Assembly: GCF_001639285.1 (NCBI RefSeq)
Contig: NZ_LWMW01000033.1
Coordinates: 1-64,000, forward strand
Length of the DNA stretch: 64,000 bases
Source: Methanobrevibacter cuticularis
Lineage (GTDB): Archaea; Methanobacteriota; Methanobacteria; Methanobacteriales; Methanobacteriaceae
Direction: 5' to 3'
Position 1 is the stretch's first letter; the number at the start of each line of letters is the position of its first letter. The notes under the pieces are model-generated. The model worked only from the letters and a program-made list of their open reading frames with translations, had not been told where the DNA came from and searched no databases. Below, piece by piece: positions 20,083 through 30,191 of this stretch. Both the position numbers and the translations under genes were made by a program.

Positions 20083-21301
20083 CTTTTAAGTTATTTTATT
20101 ACTAAATAAATCAATACTTAATTATTTATCTTTATTTTAATTATAATATTAATAACTGTCTTTCACTAGTAGCTGTAGGATGTTCTGCTGATTTTATATT
20201 ACCTATAATTCTATAATCATATTACTATAATTATATTTCCATTAATGTTATATAATTCATTAGTAATAATATTTATTATTTATTTCATCTGAATTAGAAT
20301 TTTTGGTTATAGAAAAAATATTTTGAATAATAGATTATCTTATTTTCATTCTCATAGAATATATTAATATTAATTTATAATAGTAATCCAAACCACATTG
20401 TGTTAATTAATATATTTAAAGTTTTAAACTTTCAAAACAATATTAACAATTATTATCAATGGAAATGTTTATATATTAGTTTAAACATATTAAATGTAGA
20501 TATGATAAATAAATATGCAATTATTTTAGTGACTTTCAATCTTGTACAATAAAATTAGGCATTGTCATCAAAAAACTATTAGCTCTTAAAATATAATATT
20601 AAAATATTGAATATTATTTTAATGATTCGACTTAACGTTTGTTATTAAATAGAGTACATTTTTTTGATGTAACTATAGTTCAATGAAATATTTTTTTATT
20701 ATATGGTTTCCAACATGTATATAAAAATTTATATTAGGATAACTATTTATAGTATGTATAAGTATAATTATATAATTGACTATCATAATGTATTTTAATA
20801 TTATGAAGTAGTATTTTAATATTATGAAGTAGTATTTTAATATTATGAAGTAGTATTTTAATATTATGAAGTAGTATTTTAATATTATGAAGTTAATAAT
20901 AATCAATAAACTAACATAAATTTAATATTTTGTAATACTAACATGATTATAATTGTTATAAAATCAGTGCTTTAATAAGTAATTTAATAAGTAAAATAAT
21001 GGTGCTATGAATAGCTATCAAAGCTATATTTTTTAATAATACCGATTTTTATATACTAGAATCCATAAAAAGTGTTTTGCGCTAATTTTGATTATTTAAT
21101 AAAATGTTCGTTGATTGGTTAGTTATATAAAATGCAGAAATGATTATATATGAAATCATTGCATAAAAATAGTATTCAAGTGATACTAAGTCCTAATTAT
21201 TTATATAAGAATTTTTTCTTAATATTAATAATTAATTGAATAAAAATACAAGTAGAAAATACAACTAAAAATATAAAAATTCAAAATTACTAGGTGATTA
21301 A
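20083..21301. other. Long intergenic region
   Basis: 1.2 kb between the divergent DUF169 and csa3-like genes without a convincing gene or RNA. It contains a 21-bp tandem array (listed separately). Close to the csa3-like start is a short inverted repeat AGTAT-N7-ATACT (near 21171) that could be a regulator site. Confidence 0.5.
20798..20893. repeat. 21-bp tandem repeat, about 5 copies
   Basis: The unit GTATTTTAATATTATGAAGTA repeats essentially perfectly without spacers. An apparent reading frame across it is only the translated repeat. Confidence 0.9.
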
Positions 21302-21895
21302 ATGGAAACTACTCTTATATCTACAATTTATGATGTCGAACCAGTTATGATTTGCATAACTAAATTTTCTCCTAAAAAAGTTATACTCTTAACTGAAGAC
21401 AATGCTTCTGAAGTCATTAAGCAAAGTGAAGAAACTTTGACCAATGCATTTGGAAGATTCATTGAAATTAAATCTAAAGAAATCGATTCTAATGATTCAG
21501 TTAAAATTGCTTCAGCAGTAGCTACTGAAATCGAAGAAGAAAAGAAATTTGGTAATAGAATAGTTGTTAATATTAGTGGGGGGGAAAGGCCTCAAGCTTT
21601 AGGAGCTCTATTTGGAGCTTATTCAAAACACCAATTCGTAGATAGGATTATTTTTGTTGACTACTTCAAAAAAGAAGTTGTTGATTTACCAATTCTTAAA
21701 TATGGAATTTCCAACACTAAAGTTGACATTTTAAGATGTTTAATTGAAGGTTGTTCTACAGTCAAAGATCTATCAACAAAAATAGGTATCAGTAGAGGAA
21801 TGACCTATAACCATATTCGTGAATTAAGAGATATGGGCTTAATAAATAAAGAACTACTTGAAATTACAACAGCTGGAAGATTAGCTATTGTATAA
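21302..21895 (+). CDS. csa3: Csa3-like CARF-winged HTH transcription regulator
   Basis: Two domains in 197 residues. Residues 1-135 form a Rossmann-like CARF domain, with LLTEDNAS early and the ligand-loop signature NISGGERPQALGALFGAY. Residues 140-197 form a winged helix-turn-helix (STVKDLSTKIGISRGMTYNH). This is the architecture of Csa3, which binds cyclic oligoadenylate and controls CRISPR adaptation or interference genes in archaea. AGGTGAT four bases before the ATG is near-perfect. No cas gene or CRISPR array is visible in this window, so it is either remote from its locus, an orphan, or tied to another signalling pathway. Confidence 0.85.
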   Translation: METTLISTIYDVEPVMICITKFSPKKVILLTEDNASEVIKQSEETLTNAFGRFIEIKSKEIDSNDSVKIASAVATEIEEEKKFGNRIVVNISGGERPQALGALFGAYSKHQFVDRIIFVDYFKKEVVDLPILKYGISNTKVDILRCLIEGCSTVKDLSTKIGISRGMTYNHIRELRDMGLINKELLEITTAGRLAIV

Positions 21896-22111
21896 TAAAG
21901 TAATTTAAATTTTTATTTTATTATCTTGATTATTTATTTAAATAAATAATCATTTTCATTTTTTCTTATTGCTTTCTATAATATAGATAATCTATTAAAT
22001 AGTATCATTCTATTTCATAGAAAGTAAATACATTAAAATCTTTTTCTTTTTTACTATTATTCTTAAATCCTAATAAAAATAATATTTCTTTTAAATTATT
22101 AATGATATAGT

Positions 22112-22239
22112 TTTTTGTTAAGTTATTCTTAATGATAATAATGTTTTTGTTAAGTTATTCTTAATGATAATAATGTTTTTGTTAAGTTATTCTTAATGAT
22201 AATAATGTTTTTGTTAAGTTATTCTTAATGATAATAATG
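22112..22239. repeat. 32-bp perfect tandem repeat, 4 copies
   Basis: Four copies of a unit starting TTTTTGTTAAGTTATTCTTA and ending ATGATAATAATG lie back to back upstream of the glycosyltransferase gene. There are no spacers, so this is not a CRISPR array. The flanks 21896-22111 and 22240-22312 hold nothing else recognisable. Confidence 0.95.
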
Positions 22240-22312
22240 TTCTATCTCAACTAACGATTGTCATAAGTCATTTTTATAAATGTGATCATAGACTAGTCTT
22301 AGAGAAGATAAA

Positions 22313-23344
22313 ATGAAAGAATCAAGTTATAAAATATCTGTTATTGTCCCAGTATATAATGCAGAAAAAACTTTGAATAATGCTATTGATTCAGTTATTA
22401 ATCAGAGCTTTGGGTTTGAAAATATTGAGATTATTTTAGTTGATGACTGCTCTAATGATGGAACAAAAGACATTATTAATGATTTAGCAAATGAGTACGA
22501 GAATATTGTACCGATATTTTTGGAAAGTAACAGTGGACTTCCTTCTAATCCACGTAACATTGGAATTAGAGCATCTACAACTGAATATATAATGTTTTTA
22601 GATAATGATGATTATTATTATCCAAATATATGTGAAAAACTGTATTCCTTGATAATTTCATATAATGCTGATCTTGTTGTTTCTAGACATAATTATTGTT
22701 CTAATTCTATATTAAAAAAACCTCTCTCATTTTTTAATAAATATGAAGATTTTATGATTGTTGATTCTGTTGATGAATTCCCTGAATTGTTTACAAACTT
22801 AGGAGTGATATGGGATAAAATATTCAAGAAACGATTAATAATAAAAAATAATATTAAGTTTCCTGAGGAGATATTAAGTGAAGATATATATTTCTCATTA
22901 AAATACTACTTTTATTGTAATAAAATAATTTTATTAAATAATTTTTTTGGATATAGACACACAATAGATTCTCAATCTTTATCTCATAATCTTACAGAAC
23001 AATATTTACTTAGATTTTTTGCCGGTTTTTTAGAACTTACTAATCTATTGAAAGAATTCAATAAAACTCACTCACCAATAGCTCACTCATTAATAGGAAT
23101 GCAAAGTTTAATATTTATGAAATCTTTAATTTTATTAGATTCTAATCCAACTTTTAAACTAGATTTACTTACTAAAATGAAACCTTATTTTAAAATGTAT
23201 AAATATAACACAAGATTATTGCCTATTTCAATTCATTTAAATGTATTTATTAATATTTTTATTAAGATATCATCTATTCATATACATTTCCCCATATATG
23301 TATCTAAAATATATAGAAATTTAACAAAATTTTATAAAAATTAA
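22313..23344 (+). CDS. Family 2 glycosyltransferase
   Basis: A GT-A fold sugar transferase that probably acts on cell-surface glycans. SVIVPVYNAEKTL at the N-terminus, LVDDCSNDGT and the metal-binding MFLDNDDYYYP (DxD-type) are all present within the first 110 residues. The segment SEDIYFSLKYYFY further on matches the acceptor-side ED motif. No transmembrane anchor is clear, although the C-terminus (ISIHLNVFINIFIKISSIHI) is hydrophobic and may be membrane associated. The 343-residue length is typical. It stands alone, preceded by a 32-bp repeat array. Confidence 0.88.
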   Translation: MKESSYKISVIVPVYNAEKTLNNAIDSVINQSFGFENIEIILVDDCSNDGTKDIINDLANEYENIVPIFLESNSGLPSNPRNIGIRASTTEYIMFLDNDDYYYPNICEKLYSLIISYNADLVVSRHNYCSNSILKKPLSFFNKYEDFMIVDSVDEFPELFTNLGVIWDKIFKKRLIIKNNIKFPEEILSEDIYFSLKYYFYCNKIILLNNFFGYRHTIDSQSLSHNLTEQYLLRFFAGFLELTNLLKEFNKTHSPIAHSLIGMQSLIFMKSLILLDSNPTFKLDLLTKMKPYFKMYKYNTRLLPISIHLNVFINIFIKISSIHIHFPIYVSKIYRNLTKFYKN

Positions 23345-23665
23345 TTATCTAGTATTGTATTGATTTAATAATAATCATATTTGATTATAAATTTATTATT
23401 AGAGATAAATATCTATATATTTAAATATTTCGATTTAATACTTTTTTATGATTAATTTATATTAATTAAAAATAATCTTTTAAAAGGAGGATTAAGATTA
23501 CCTTAAATCTAAAAAACAGAAACTATTTAATATAATGGGCAATATATTTGTCATTGTTAAAAAGAGTTAATAGAAATCAATTGATTTTATTAAAATAGAG
23601 CTTGAATAAAATGAAGTATGAAATTAAAAAATCTTATCATTCTAATTCATTCATTTTAAGGTGTT

Positions 23666-24400
23666 ATGGTGTCTAGTGAATATTTTATTTACTTGTTTGA
23701 ATATGAAAATGCAGAAAAGAGAATCTCTATAAATAAAATATTTAATTGTGACCAAGAGATGCCTTTATGTTTTAAATTGTTGTTTTCAGAAGTTATTGGA
23801 ACCATATCTTATTCAAAAAGTGTTAATAATAAAAATATAGCTATTATTTCAAATTTTAGATCAGGAATCCAATCTTTAAATTCGTTTTTATCATATTGTA
23901 ATAAAGAAAATCTTTTAGAAAAAGAATTGCTAGAAAAGAATATTGAGGAAACTTTTGAAGAGCTATTCCATGAATTGTTAGTGTATTCTAATTTTTCTTT
24001 TAAAAAAGAGGATAATGATCAAATACAGGGAAATATTGCTATTCTTGATAAAAAAATATCAGACAATCATTTTAAAAACATATTGAATTCATTTTATGAG
24101 AATAGAAATACCTCAGTAAATACCTATGATATCAAAGGGATTGATCCCATTTTACATGAAATAATAACAATCGAAGATAAAATAGATGAATATATTGAAG
24201 AGATAAAACATATAAATGAAGATATAAAAGAGCTATTATCCAGTACAATTTATTATGATTGCTCAGTTTTTAATACAGAAGAATATGATATTGAGTCAAC
24301 TTTTTTAGAATATATAAATGAAGAAGCTAATTATTTAACAGAAGAAGTTAAGAAACAGCTATTTCAACTGGAATTAGAAAAAATAGCCATTATTTTTTAA
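23666..24400 (+). CDS. Hypothetical protein, acidic and helical
   Basis: 244 residues without a family I recognise. The first third alternates hydrophobic strands (EYFIYLFEYE, KNIAIISNFRSGIQSL). The remainder is acidic and helix-forming (ELLEKNIEETFEELFHELLVY, then DKIDEYIEEIKHINEDIKELL, which looks like a coiled coil of about 20 residues). No signal peptide or transmembrane segment is present. AAGGTG lies immediately upstream of the ATG. A soluble cytosolic protein is likely. No functional context is available: a glycosyltransferase lies upstream and exonuclease III lies convergent downstream. Confidence 0.65.
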   Translation: MVSSEYFIYLFEYENAEKRISINKIFNCDQEMPLCFKLLFSEVIGTISYSKSVNNKNIAIISNFRSGIQSLNSFLSYCNKENLLEKELLEKNIEETFEELFHELLVYSNFSFKKEDNDQIQGNIAILDKKISDNHFKNILNSFYENRNTSVNTYDIKGIDPILHEIITIEDKIDEYIEEIKHINEDIKELLSSTIYYDCSVFNTEEYDIESTFLEYINEEANYLTEEVKKQLFQLELEKIAIIF

Positions 24401-24504
24401 TTTATTTTCAGTGATTTTTAATTTACTATAATTTGAGTTTAAAAATGTTATTCATATTATAAATTATATTTGAGAACTTATTTTCAATAATCATTATAAT
24501 TAAA

Positions 24505-24686
24505 TATCCACGATTTTATATTTATTATAATTAAATATCTAGCACGATTTTATATTTATTATAATTAAATATCTAGCACGATTTTATATTTATTATAATT
24601 AAATATCTAGCACGATTTTATATTTATTATAATTAAATATCTAACACGATTTTATATTTATTATAATTAAATATCTAACACGATTT
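24505..24686. repeat. 34-bp repeat made from the 3' end of the exonuclease III gene
   Basis: The phase marker CACGATTTT recurs at 24543, 24577, 24611, 24645 and 24679 (period 34), plus a partial copy at 24509. The 24679 copy lies inside the exonuclease coding region, which reads IVLDI-stop on the minus strand. Each unit therefore carries a copy of the last codons and the stop. Confidence 0.92.
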
Positions 24687-25431
24687 TCACTGGAGCGTGT
24701 TTTGAGCCTTCAATATCAGACATTATGGTGGCTTCTTTGATAGATTCTTTTAAATTTTTTGATACAAAGAAATAATCTAGTCTAGCACCTTCATTGGTTT
24801 CTTTAGCTTTTGCAGATTTCCATGAGGAATATTCTGTTTTATCTGTATTTAGACTTCTATAAGAATCAACATACCCCAATTCTTCTAATTTATCCAGAAC
24901 TTCTCTTTCTTTCTCTAAAAAATTCACAGACTTTTGGTTATCTTGTGGATTGCTAATGTCCTTTTCACCGTGAGCTATGTTAAAATCACCAGCAACAATA
25001 ACTTTTTTATCAGCTAATTTTTTAGCTATTTTTAGTAATTCATCAAAGAAACTAATTTTTTTTTCTAAATTAACTTTAGCTCCAGTTCCTGAAGGAGCAT
25101 AGATATGTAGTAAAACAAATTCATCAAAAGTGAAATTTAAAACTCTCCCATTTAATGAATCATCTGGTTTATCCAAGAATTTTTTAACTAGTTGTGGTTT
25201 TATCTTTGAAAAAGCAGCTATTCCTCCAGCTCTTGTGCTTTGTCCTGGAGAAAAATAGGAATAATAATCATCTATGTTTTTTAATTTAGAATCTAATTGT
25301 TCATATTTAGCTTTGGTTTCTTGAAATAATATAATATCTGGGATTTCACTGAATATTGGGTCTATTTCTTTGTTTTTAAAACGGGTTCTAATTCCATTAA
25401 TATTCCATGATATGATTTCCATTTTACTCAT
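24667..25431 (-). CDS. xth: Exodeoxyribonuclease III / AP endonuclease
   Basis: A base-excision-repair enzyme that cleaves at abasic sites and removes 3' blocks. The 254 residues show the full EEP-fold series: SWNINGIR (Asn near 11), LFQETKA (catalytic Glu), LLHIYAPSG (Tyr), VAGDFNIAH (Asp/Asn), RLDYFFVS (Asp) and KHAPVKI near the C-terminus (the usual SDHxP, here SKHAP). GGAAGG precedes the ATG at 25431, supporting this start. Its 3' end has been amplified into a 34-bp repeat. It is transcribed away from the helicase/nuclease genes' start sites but on the same strand, 370 bp downstream of them. Confidence 0.93.
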   Translation of the reverse strand: MSKMEIISWNINGIRTRFKNKEIDPIFSEIPDIILFQETKAKYEQLDSKLKNIDDYYSYFSPGQSTRAGGIAAFSKIKPQLVKKFLDKPDDSLNGRVLNFTFDEFVLLHIYAPSGTGAKVNLEKKISFFDELLKIAKKLADKKVIVAGDFNIAHGEKDISNPQDNQKSVNFLEKEREVLDKLEELGYVDSYRSLNTDKTEYSSWKSAKAKETNEGARLDYFFVSKNLKESIKEATIMSDIEGSKHAPVKIVLDI

Positions 25432-25803
25432 ATTTTGCCTTCCAAATTCATTTTTTTCTATATTTTTATTAATTATAAACTAATTTTTAAGCTATTGTTT
25501 TATTTATAATTAATTATTAATTACTCATTACTATTTAATCTAGTGGTTTATTATTATAAATATTATGATATCATTGTTATAATTTATGATATTCATTTAT
25601 AAAACTTATTACAAATTAACATTATTAGAATAAATTATATAATAAAATTAAAAATTTTATAGTTTCTATTACAACATTGTTATTGAATGATAAAATTAAA
25701 AATTTTATTATTATATTAATTTAGAATATTATATTAATTTAGAAATTGATGCATATTGTTATTTAATTTACTATTCATTTTCTATTTTTGAATAGTATGG
25801 TTT
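25432..25803. other. Intergenic region, nothing recognised
   Basis: AT-rich DNA between two minus-strand genes. A short direct repeat (TAATAAAATTAAAAATTTTA and variants) occurs near 25640-25710. No gene or RNA is visible. Confidence 0.5.
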
Positions 25804-26985
25804 TTAAGGAATTGTTATATCTTTTGAATCCATTTTATTACAAAAAGTTTTAAAATCACAGGCCATACATGTTCTTTTCTCTGCTTTTCCTTTCCATGCT
25901 TTTTTAATGGGTGTGCCGTTTATTTCTTTAATCATTGAATTCTCAATTTTTGAAACTACTTCATCAAATTCTTCAAGAGCATTTAGAATTGGTTTTTCTT
26001 CTATTGGTATTATTCTAATTGATCTATTTTTCATGAACTCTTTGGAGAGATAAACATAATTATCTTCTTCATTATTTTCATCCCAGTTCATTAGTTTATC
26101 TTCATCTTCTTTTCCAATTTCTACATCTGTTCTATTCTGATTTATGTCTTCTTTAATAGCTATTAAATCCTCAGTAGATGGTAACAATTCATTTAAATAA
26201 AAGATAATTCCTGCAGCTATTGGTTTAGAATCTTCTTGTTTGGATCTCAACCAGGCATAGGTTAATAGCTGCCATTGATGATAGTTCCAATTATCTGAAT
26301 CAACAGAAGGTCTTTTCATACCTTTGTAATCAATTATAATTTCATATTCATCACTGTCAATAGAGTGAACTATTTCATGAAATTCTTCATTGTTATTTAA
26401 ATATTCTATTATGCCATTGTTTTTATTTTCACTTATTTTCAATGAACTTATAACATCGATGACTCCGTTTATTCCATAGTAGTTTGATCTACTCTGTCCT
26501 TCTTTGTAGTTAGGCATTTTTCTAGTGCCTTTTATTAATACTTCTGCTGAATCGATCAATGGAAATAAGTCAGGTCCTAATATATTAATAGCTCTTTCAG
26601 TTCTTCCACTAGCTATTTTTTGATAAGGATGATCGTTACCAGGAGGAATAGATTTTTCATATTTTTTATATTTCGTACAATATAGATTGGTTGGTGCATA
26701 TAATCCTCTGGCTCTAAGACGATAATCAATTATCTTTTCAATACATCTTATATTGCTTTCCCAATCCCATGGAAAACTAGGTTTTTCATTTTTCCATTTG
26801 AGATATGCTTCTTCCATGACTCCGTGAATAAATTCTCCAAACCATAATTGGATAGGTGTTGAAGGGGGCAAAGTTCCCTTGTTTTGATATCTATATTGAA
26901 GATTACATGTTAAAAATGATATAAGATCTCCAGTTAAACTATACTCTGGGATAATATATGCTTTTGATCTTGAAGATAATTTCAT
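25804..26985 (-). CDS. RecB/Cas4-like PD-(D/E)XK nuclease with Fe-S cluster
   Basis: The 393-residue protein carries the RecB-family nuclease motifs in order: His in GEFIHGVMEEAY, Asp in GINGVIDVIS, the DYKG (D-x-K) motif in EIIIDYKGMKRPS, and QxxxY in QWQLLTYAW. Four Cys (C27 near the N-terminus, and C373, C376, C382 near the C-terminus) match the split Cys pattern that binds 4Fe-4S in AddB and Cas4. The next gene upstream on the same strand is a UvrD-type helicase, so the two may form an AddAB-like end-processing enzyme. A CRISPR role is unlikely without cas genes nearby. The gap between them is about 380 bp. Confidence 0.87.
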   Translation of the reverse strand: MKLSSRSKAYIIPEYSLTGDLISFLTCNLQYRYQNKGTLPPSTPIQLWFGEFIHGVMEEAYLKWKNEKPSFPWDWESNIRCIEKIIDYRLRARGLYAPTNLYCTKYKKYEKSIPPGNDHPYQKIASGRTERAINILGPDLFPLIDSAEVLIKGTRKMPNYKEGQSRSNYYGINGVIDVISSLKISENKNNGIIEYLNNNEEFHEIVHSIDSDEYEIIIDYKGMKRPSVDSDNWNYHQWQLLTYAWLRSKQEDSKPIAAGIIFYLNELLPSTEDLIAIKEDINQNRTDVEIGKEDEDKLMNWDENNEEDNYVYLSKEFMKNRSIRIIPIEEKPILNALEEFDEVVSKIENSMIKEINGTPIKKAWKGKAEKRTCMACDFKTFCNKMDSKDITIP

Positions 26986-27365
26986 TTTTCCACCATTTTT
27001 ATTATGGATTTAACTCTATTTAATATGTTTTGTTGAATATCTAACTATTTAGACAATATTTTGTTAAACTTATTTAGGTAAATCTTTTTTAGATGATTTA
27101 GTTTCATTTTTCTATTCATTAGTTATAATTTTTTAAAAAAGAGGAATTAGAATTAAACATTATTGAATATTAAAGTACTATGATGTTTAGTAATTTTCAT
27201 TTAGTTTTTTAACTTTTTTAAAGATATCAATTAAAAATTACCTAATTCTAGAGAACTTAGATAACTTTAAATTATTTTTTATCTTAAATTTATAAACAAT
27301 AGCTAATAGTCTCAAAACAATAACTAACAAAATAATATATTCTTTTTAATGAATAATAGCTAACA

Positions 27366-30191
27366 TTAAATTAAAAATATTTCATCGAAGCCTACAAATA
27401 CTTCATCTCTTTTCCACCCTAATGCAATGTTAGGTATTTTTTTGTGTTCATCATTAGCCATATATCCATCTATAGTTGAATTTAGGCCTATCAGTAATAA
27501 AACATCTTTAGCTCTTGAAAATGCAACGAAATATAAACGTGTTAAATCATCAAAAGCTTTATCTCTTGCTTCTCTTTCACCAATTCCAAGATCACTAAAA
27601 GCTCTGATTTTATTTTCTAGCTTGGCTGACTTACCACCTTCTTTAGGAAACCGTAAAAAAGAGGTATTAACTCTATTTTTATTAAATCGTGAACCTACAT
27701 CAACAATCACAAGAGGAAATTCTAATCCCTTGGATTGATGAATAGACATAATATTTATTCTATTATTCGGCAAAGTATCTAATAGATTTTCATCAATTGT
27801 CACTCCTCCAGTAGCTATTGGAATAAAGATATTCCAAATAGCTTCCAACACAGACTTCTTCTCTAAGATATGTTCATCATCAAAGTGGATACTACCTGAA
27901 AATTCATTAAAAAATCCAGTTTGAGTAATGGTCTGAGTAATAGCTTGTAGATATACTATTCCCTCAGCATCTTCTTGTAATGTTTCAATCCATGTTATCA
28001 ATTTATAAGCAAGTTCTATTAAACTTGCAGTTTCTGGCCATATTTCATGTCCTTGTAAATTTTTATGATTATATGGAATTCTAGATCTCCATTTATCAAC
28101 AAAATCCTTTAAACTAATGGGTTGGTGTGGTTCTGGTGAAAGTTCGATGTATTCATTAGCTATTCGTCTCCATTTATTCATATTTCTCTCAGCTAACTTG
28201 GGAATCTTTTTAATAGATTTTTGAAACTTAGCTTCAGGGTCTATACATTCTAAAATTAAACCACAAAAAATAGCTACAGGTTTTAAAGTTTGTAAATCTT
28301 GCCCACGAGGATTGAATACATCAATTTGAGTTTTGAATTTAGCTAGATTCTTTCTAAGATAGTGTGGAAATAGCTGATTTCCATAGGATAATTCTTTTGG
28401 AGAATATGTTAAAATAGCTATATCAGAAGGAGAACCATTTTTTTCATCCAATCTAAATTTTATTTCATTATTTTTTAGTAATTCTTTTTTAAAGCTATTT
28501 TCATTAGATTTAAATTCCTTTTTATTAGATGCATATTTATTTAATATAGAATTATCATGACCAGTATTATTCATATTATTACTAATATTATAATTATCAT
28601 GACCAGTATTATTCATATTATTACTAATATTAGAATTAGGTCTCAATACTCGCTTTATTTTCTTTTTAATCTCTTTTCCTTCTACTAAATCTTTGATTAA
28701 AATAGATAAATCTTTAGCCAACATCTCTGGATTTTGTCTAAACATACCTAAAACTGGAACAGTTATTTCACCAAGTTCTTCTTGAAAATTGCTTTGGTTT
28801 ACTTCAATTTTTTCTTGAATCATACTTTTAGTTGGTACTGTATTTTTTGTTTTAGTTGGTTTTGTGAGTTTTGTATTATTTGGTACTGTATTTTTTGTTT
28901 TAGTTGATTTTGTGAGTTTTGTATTATTTGGTGGGGTATTTTTTGTTTTAGTTGTTTTTGTGAGTTTTGTATTATTTGGTGGGGTATTTTTTGTTTTAGT
29001 TGATTTTGTGAGTTTTGTATTATTTAATCCTATATTTTGTGAGTTCATATCTTTATTTGATTTAGGATATTTTATTTTAGGCTTTTCTTTAACACGAGCA
29101 GATTGATAAATGTCATCTAATTCTACAAAATGATTACATAAATCTATAATATGTTCTGTTGAACGGTAATTTACGGATAAATTAACCTCTTTAACTTCAG
29201 TATTTAATTTTTCCCTAGCTCTTTTTGAAAAATTAGTGAATAAGTCAACGGTAGCTCCTCTGAATCTGTAAAGCGATTGATCATCATCACCCACCACAGT
29301 TATATTTCCTCCATTAGCTATAGCTGATTTAGCCAATGTGAAATATATTTTCTCTTGTAATAGATTGGTGTCTTGATATTCATCCACTAATATAACTTTA
29401 ATTTCATCTAAAAAGAGATTTAATTTTTCTGATTTTAATTTTTTTAAGAATATTGATTCTAACATTGGAAAGTCGATTATGTTTCTATTATTCAATTCTT
29501 TAATATAATTAGCTATTATATCTAAAGCTTTTTTGGCTCCAGGGACTGTTTCATTAGCCATCAATTCATAAAAATCGACTTGGTCATAATATAATCTGTT
29601 TTTAATATCAAGTAAAATGTCACTCATCTTAGAAGGATTTTTAACTTCTTCAACACCAATTAGTGTCCCTAAATATTTTCTTAGATCTTTATCTAAATAA
29701 GAATCATTATTAAATAATCCTGAATTAATCATAGCTGCATTAGCTACAAACTCTTCAATAACTACTGGTAAGTTTGTTCCAGGCTCTCGATAAATCCTGA
29801 GTATTTCTTCAGCTATACTATCAATAGTCCCTGTGATAATTTGATTGAAATCAATTCTATTGATTTTATTCTTAATTTCATCATCAGAGATATTTTTAGA
29901 AAGATGTCTCTTGATGTCATCTCCCCAACTTAATATTCTTGAATGAAGCTCGTTAGCTGCTTTTCTAGTGAAAGTAGTAGCCACTATCTCATTTGGATTG
30001 ACATCATCTACAAAAATGAATTTCAATATTTTAAGTACCATGACAGTAGTTTTTCCAGATCCTGGTCCAGCCACTATGAAAAGAGATTGATCTTTTTTAG
30101 AAGATATGGCTATGTTTTGATCATTATTTGATGAAATATCTCTTTGTAATTCGTTTACAACAATATTTTTAAATTGATTGTAGCTAATCAT
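27366..30191 (-). CDS. UvrD/Rep-type superfamily 1 DNA helicase
   Basis: A 941-residue 3'-5' helicase. Motifs visible in order: Walker A VAGPGSGKTTV near residue 40, ATTFTRKAANEL (Ia), VDEYQDTNLLQ (Walker B), VVGDDDQSLYRFRGA (III), VNYRSTEHI (IV), IHQSKGLEFPLVIV (V) and RLYFVAFSRAKD (VI). Between motifs IV and V there is a long hydrophilic insertion made of tandem 16-residue Thr/Lys/Asn repeats, followed by a 13-residue SNNMNNTGHDN-type duplication. No nuclease domain is fused, which fits with the separate RecB-like nuclease downstream. It probably acts in double-strand break processing or mismatch/excision repair. Confidence 0.92.
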   Translation of the reverse strand: MISYNQFKNIVVNELQRDISSNNDQNIAISSKKDQSLFIVAGPGSGKTTVMVLKILKFIFVDDVNPNEIVATTFTRKAANELHSRILSWGDDIKRHLSKNISDDEIKNKINRIDFNQIITGTIDSIAEEILRIYREPGTNLPVVIEEFVANAAMINSGLFNNDSYLDKDLRKYLGTLIGVEEVKNPSKMSDILLDIKNRLYYDQVDFYELMANETVPGAKKALDIIANYIKELNNRNIIDFPMLESIFLKKLKSEKLNLFLDEIKVILVDEYQDTNLLQEKIYFTLAKSAIANGGNITVVGDDDQSLYRFRGATVDLFTNFSKRAREKLNTEVKEVNLSVNYRSTEHIIDLCNHFVELDDIYQSARVKEKPKIKYPKSNKDMNSQNIGLNNTKLTKSTKTKNTPPNNTKLTKTTKTKNTPPNNTKLTKSTKTKNTVPNNTKLTKPTKTKNTVPTKSMIQEKIEVNQSNFQEELGEITVPVLGMFRQNPEMLAKDLSILIKDLVEGKEIKKKIKRVLRPNSNISNNMNNTGHDNYNISNNMNNTGHDNSILNKYASNKKEFKSNENSFKKELLKNNEIKFRLDEKNGSPSDIAILTYSPKELSYGNQLFPHYLRKNLAKFKTQIDVFNPRGQDLQTLKPVAIFCGLILECIDPEAKFQKSIKKIPKLAERNMNKWRRIANEYIELSPEPHQPISLKDFVDKWRSRIPYNHKNLQGHEIWPETASLIELAYKLITWIETLQEDAEGIVYLQAITQTITQTGFFNEFSGSIHFDDEHILEKKSVLEAIWNIFIPIATGGVTIDENLLDTLPNNRINIMSIHQSKGLEFPLVIVDVGSRFNKNRVNTSFLRFPKEGGKSAKLENKIRAFSDLGIGEREARDKAFDDLTRLYFVAFSRAKDVLLLIGLNSTIDGYMANDEHKKIPNIALGWKRDEVFVGFDEIFLI
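28815..29035 (-). repeat. In-frame 48-bp repeat inside the helicase gene
   Basis: About four near-identical units encode NNTKLTKSTKTKNTPP-type peptides. The unit is a multiple of three, so copy changes leave the frame intact. A 39-bp duplication lies at about 28550-28630 in the same insertion. Confidence 0.92.

Noticed and set aside
20673-20906. Minus-strand reading frame of 77 codons
   Set aside because: It is the translation of the 21-bp tandem repeat, with a product of repeated IILKYYF. No ribosome binding site or homology.
22112-22239. Regular 32-bp repeats near the csa3-like gene as a CRISPR array
   Set aside because: The four copies abut without spacers. All repeat arrays in the window lack unique spacers, so none is CRISPR.
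28864-29106. Hydrophobic plus-strand frame opposite the helicase gene
   Set aside because: It is the antisense of the in-frame 48-bp repeat. The helicase frame on the minus strand is unambiguous.
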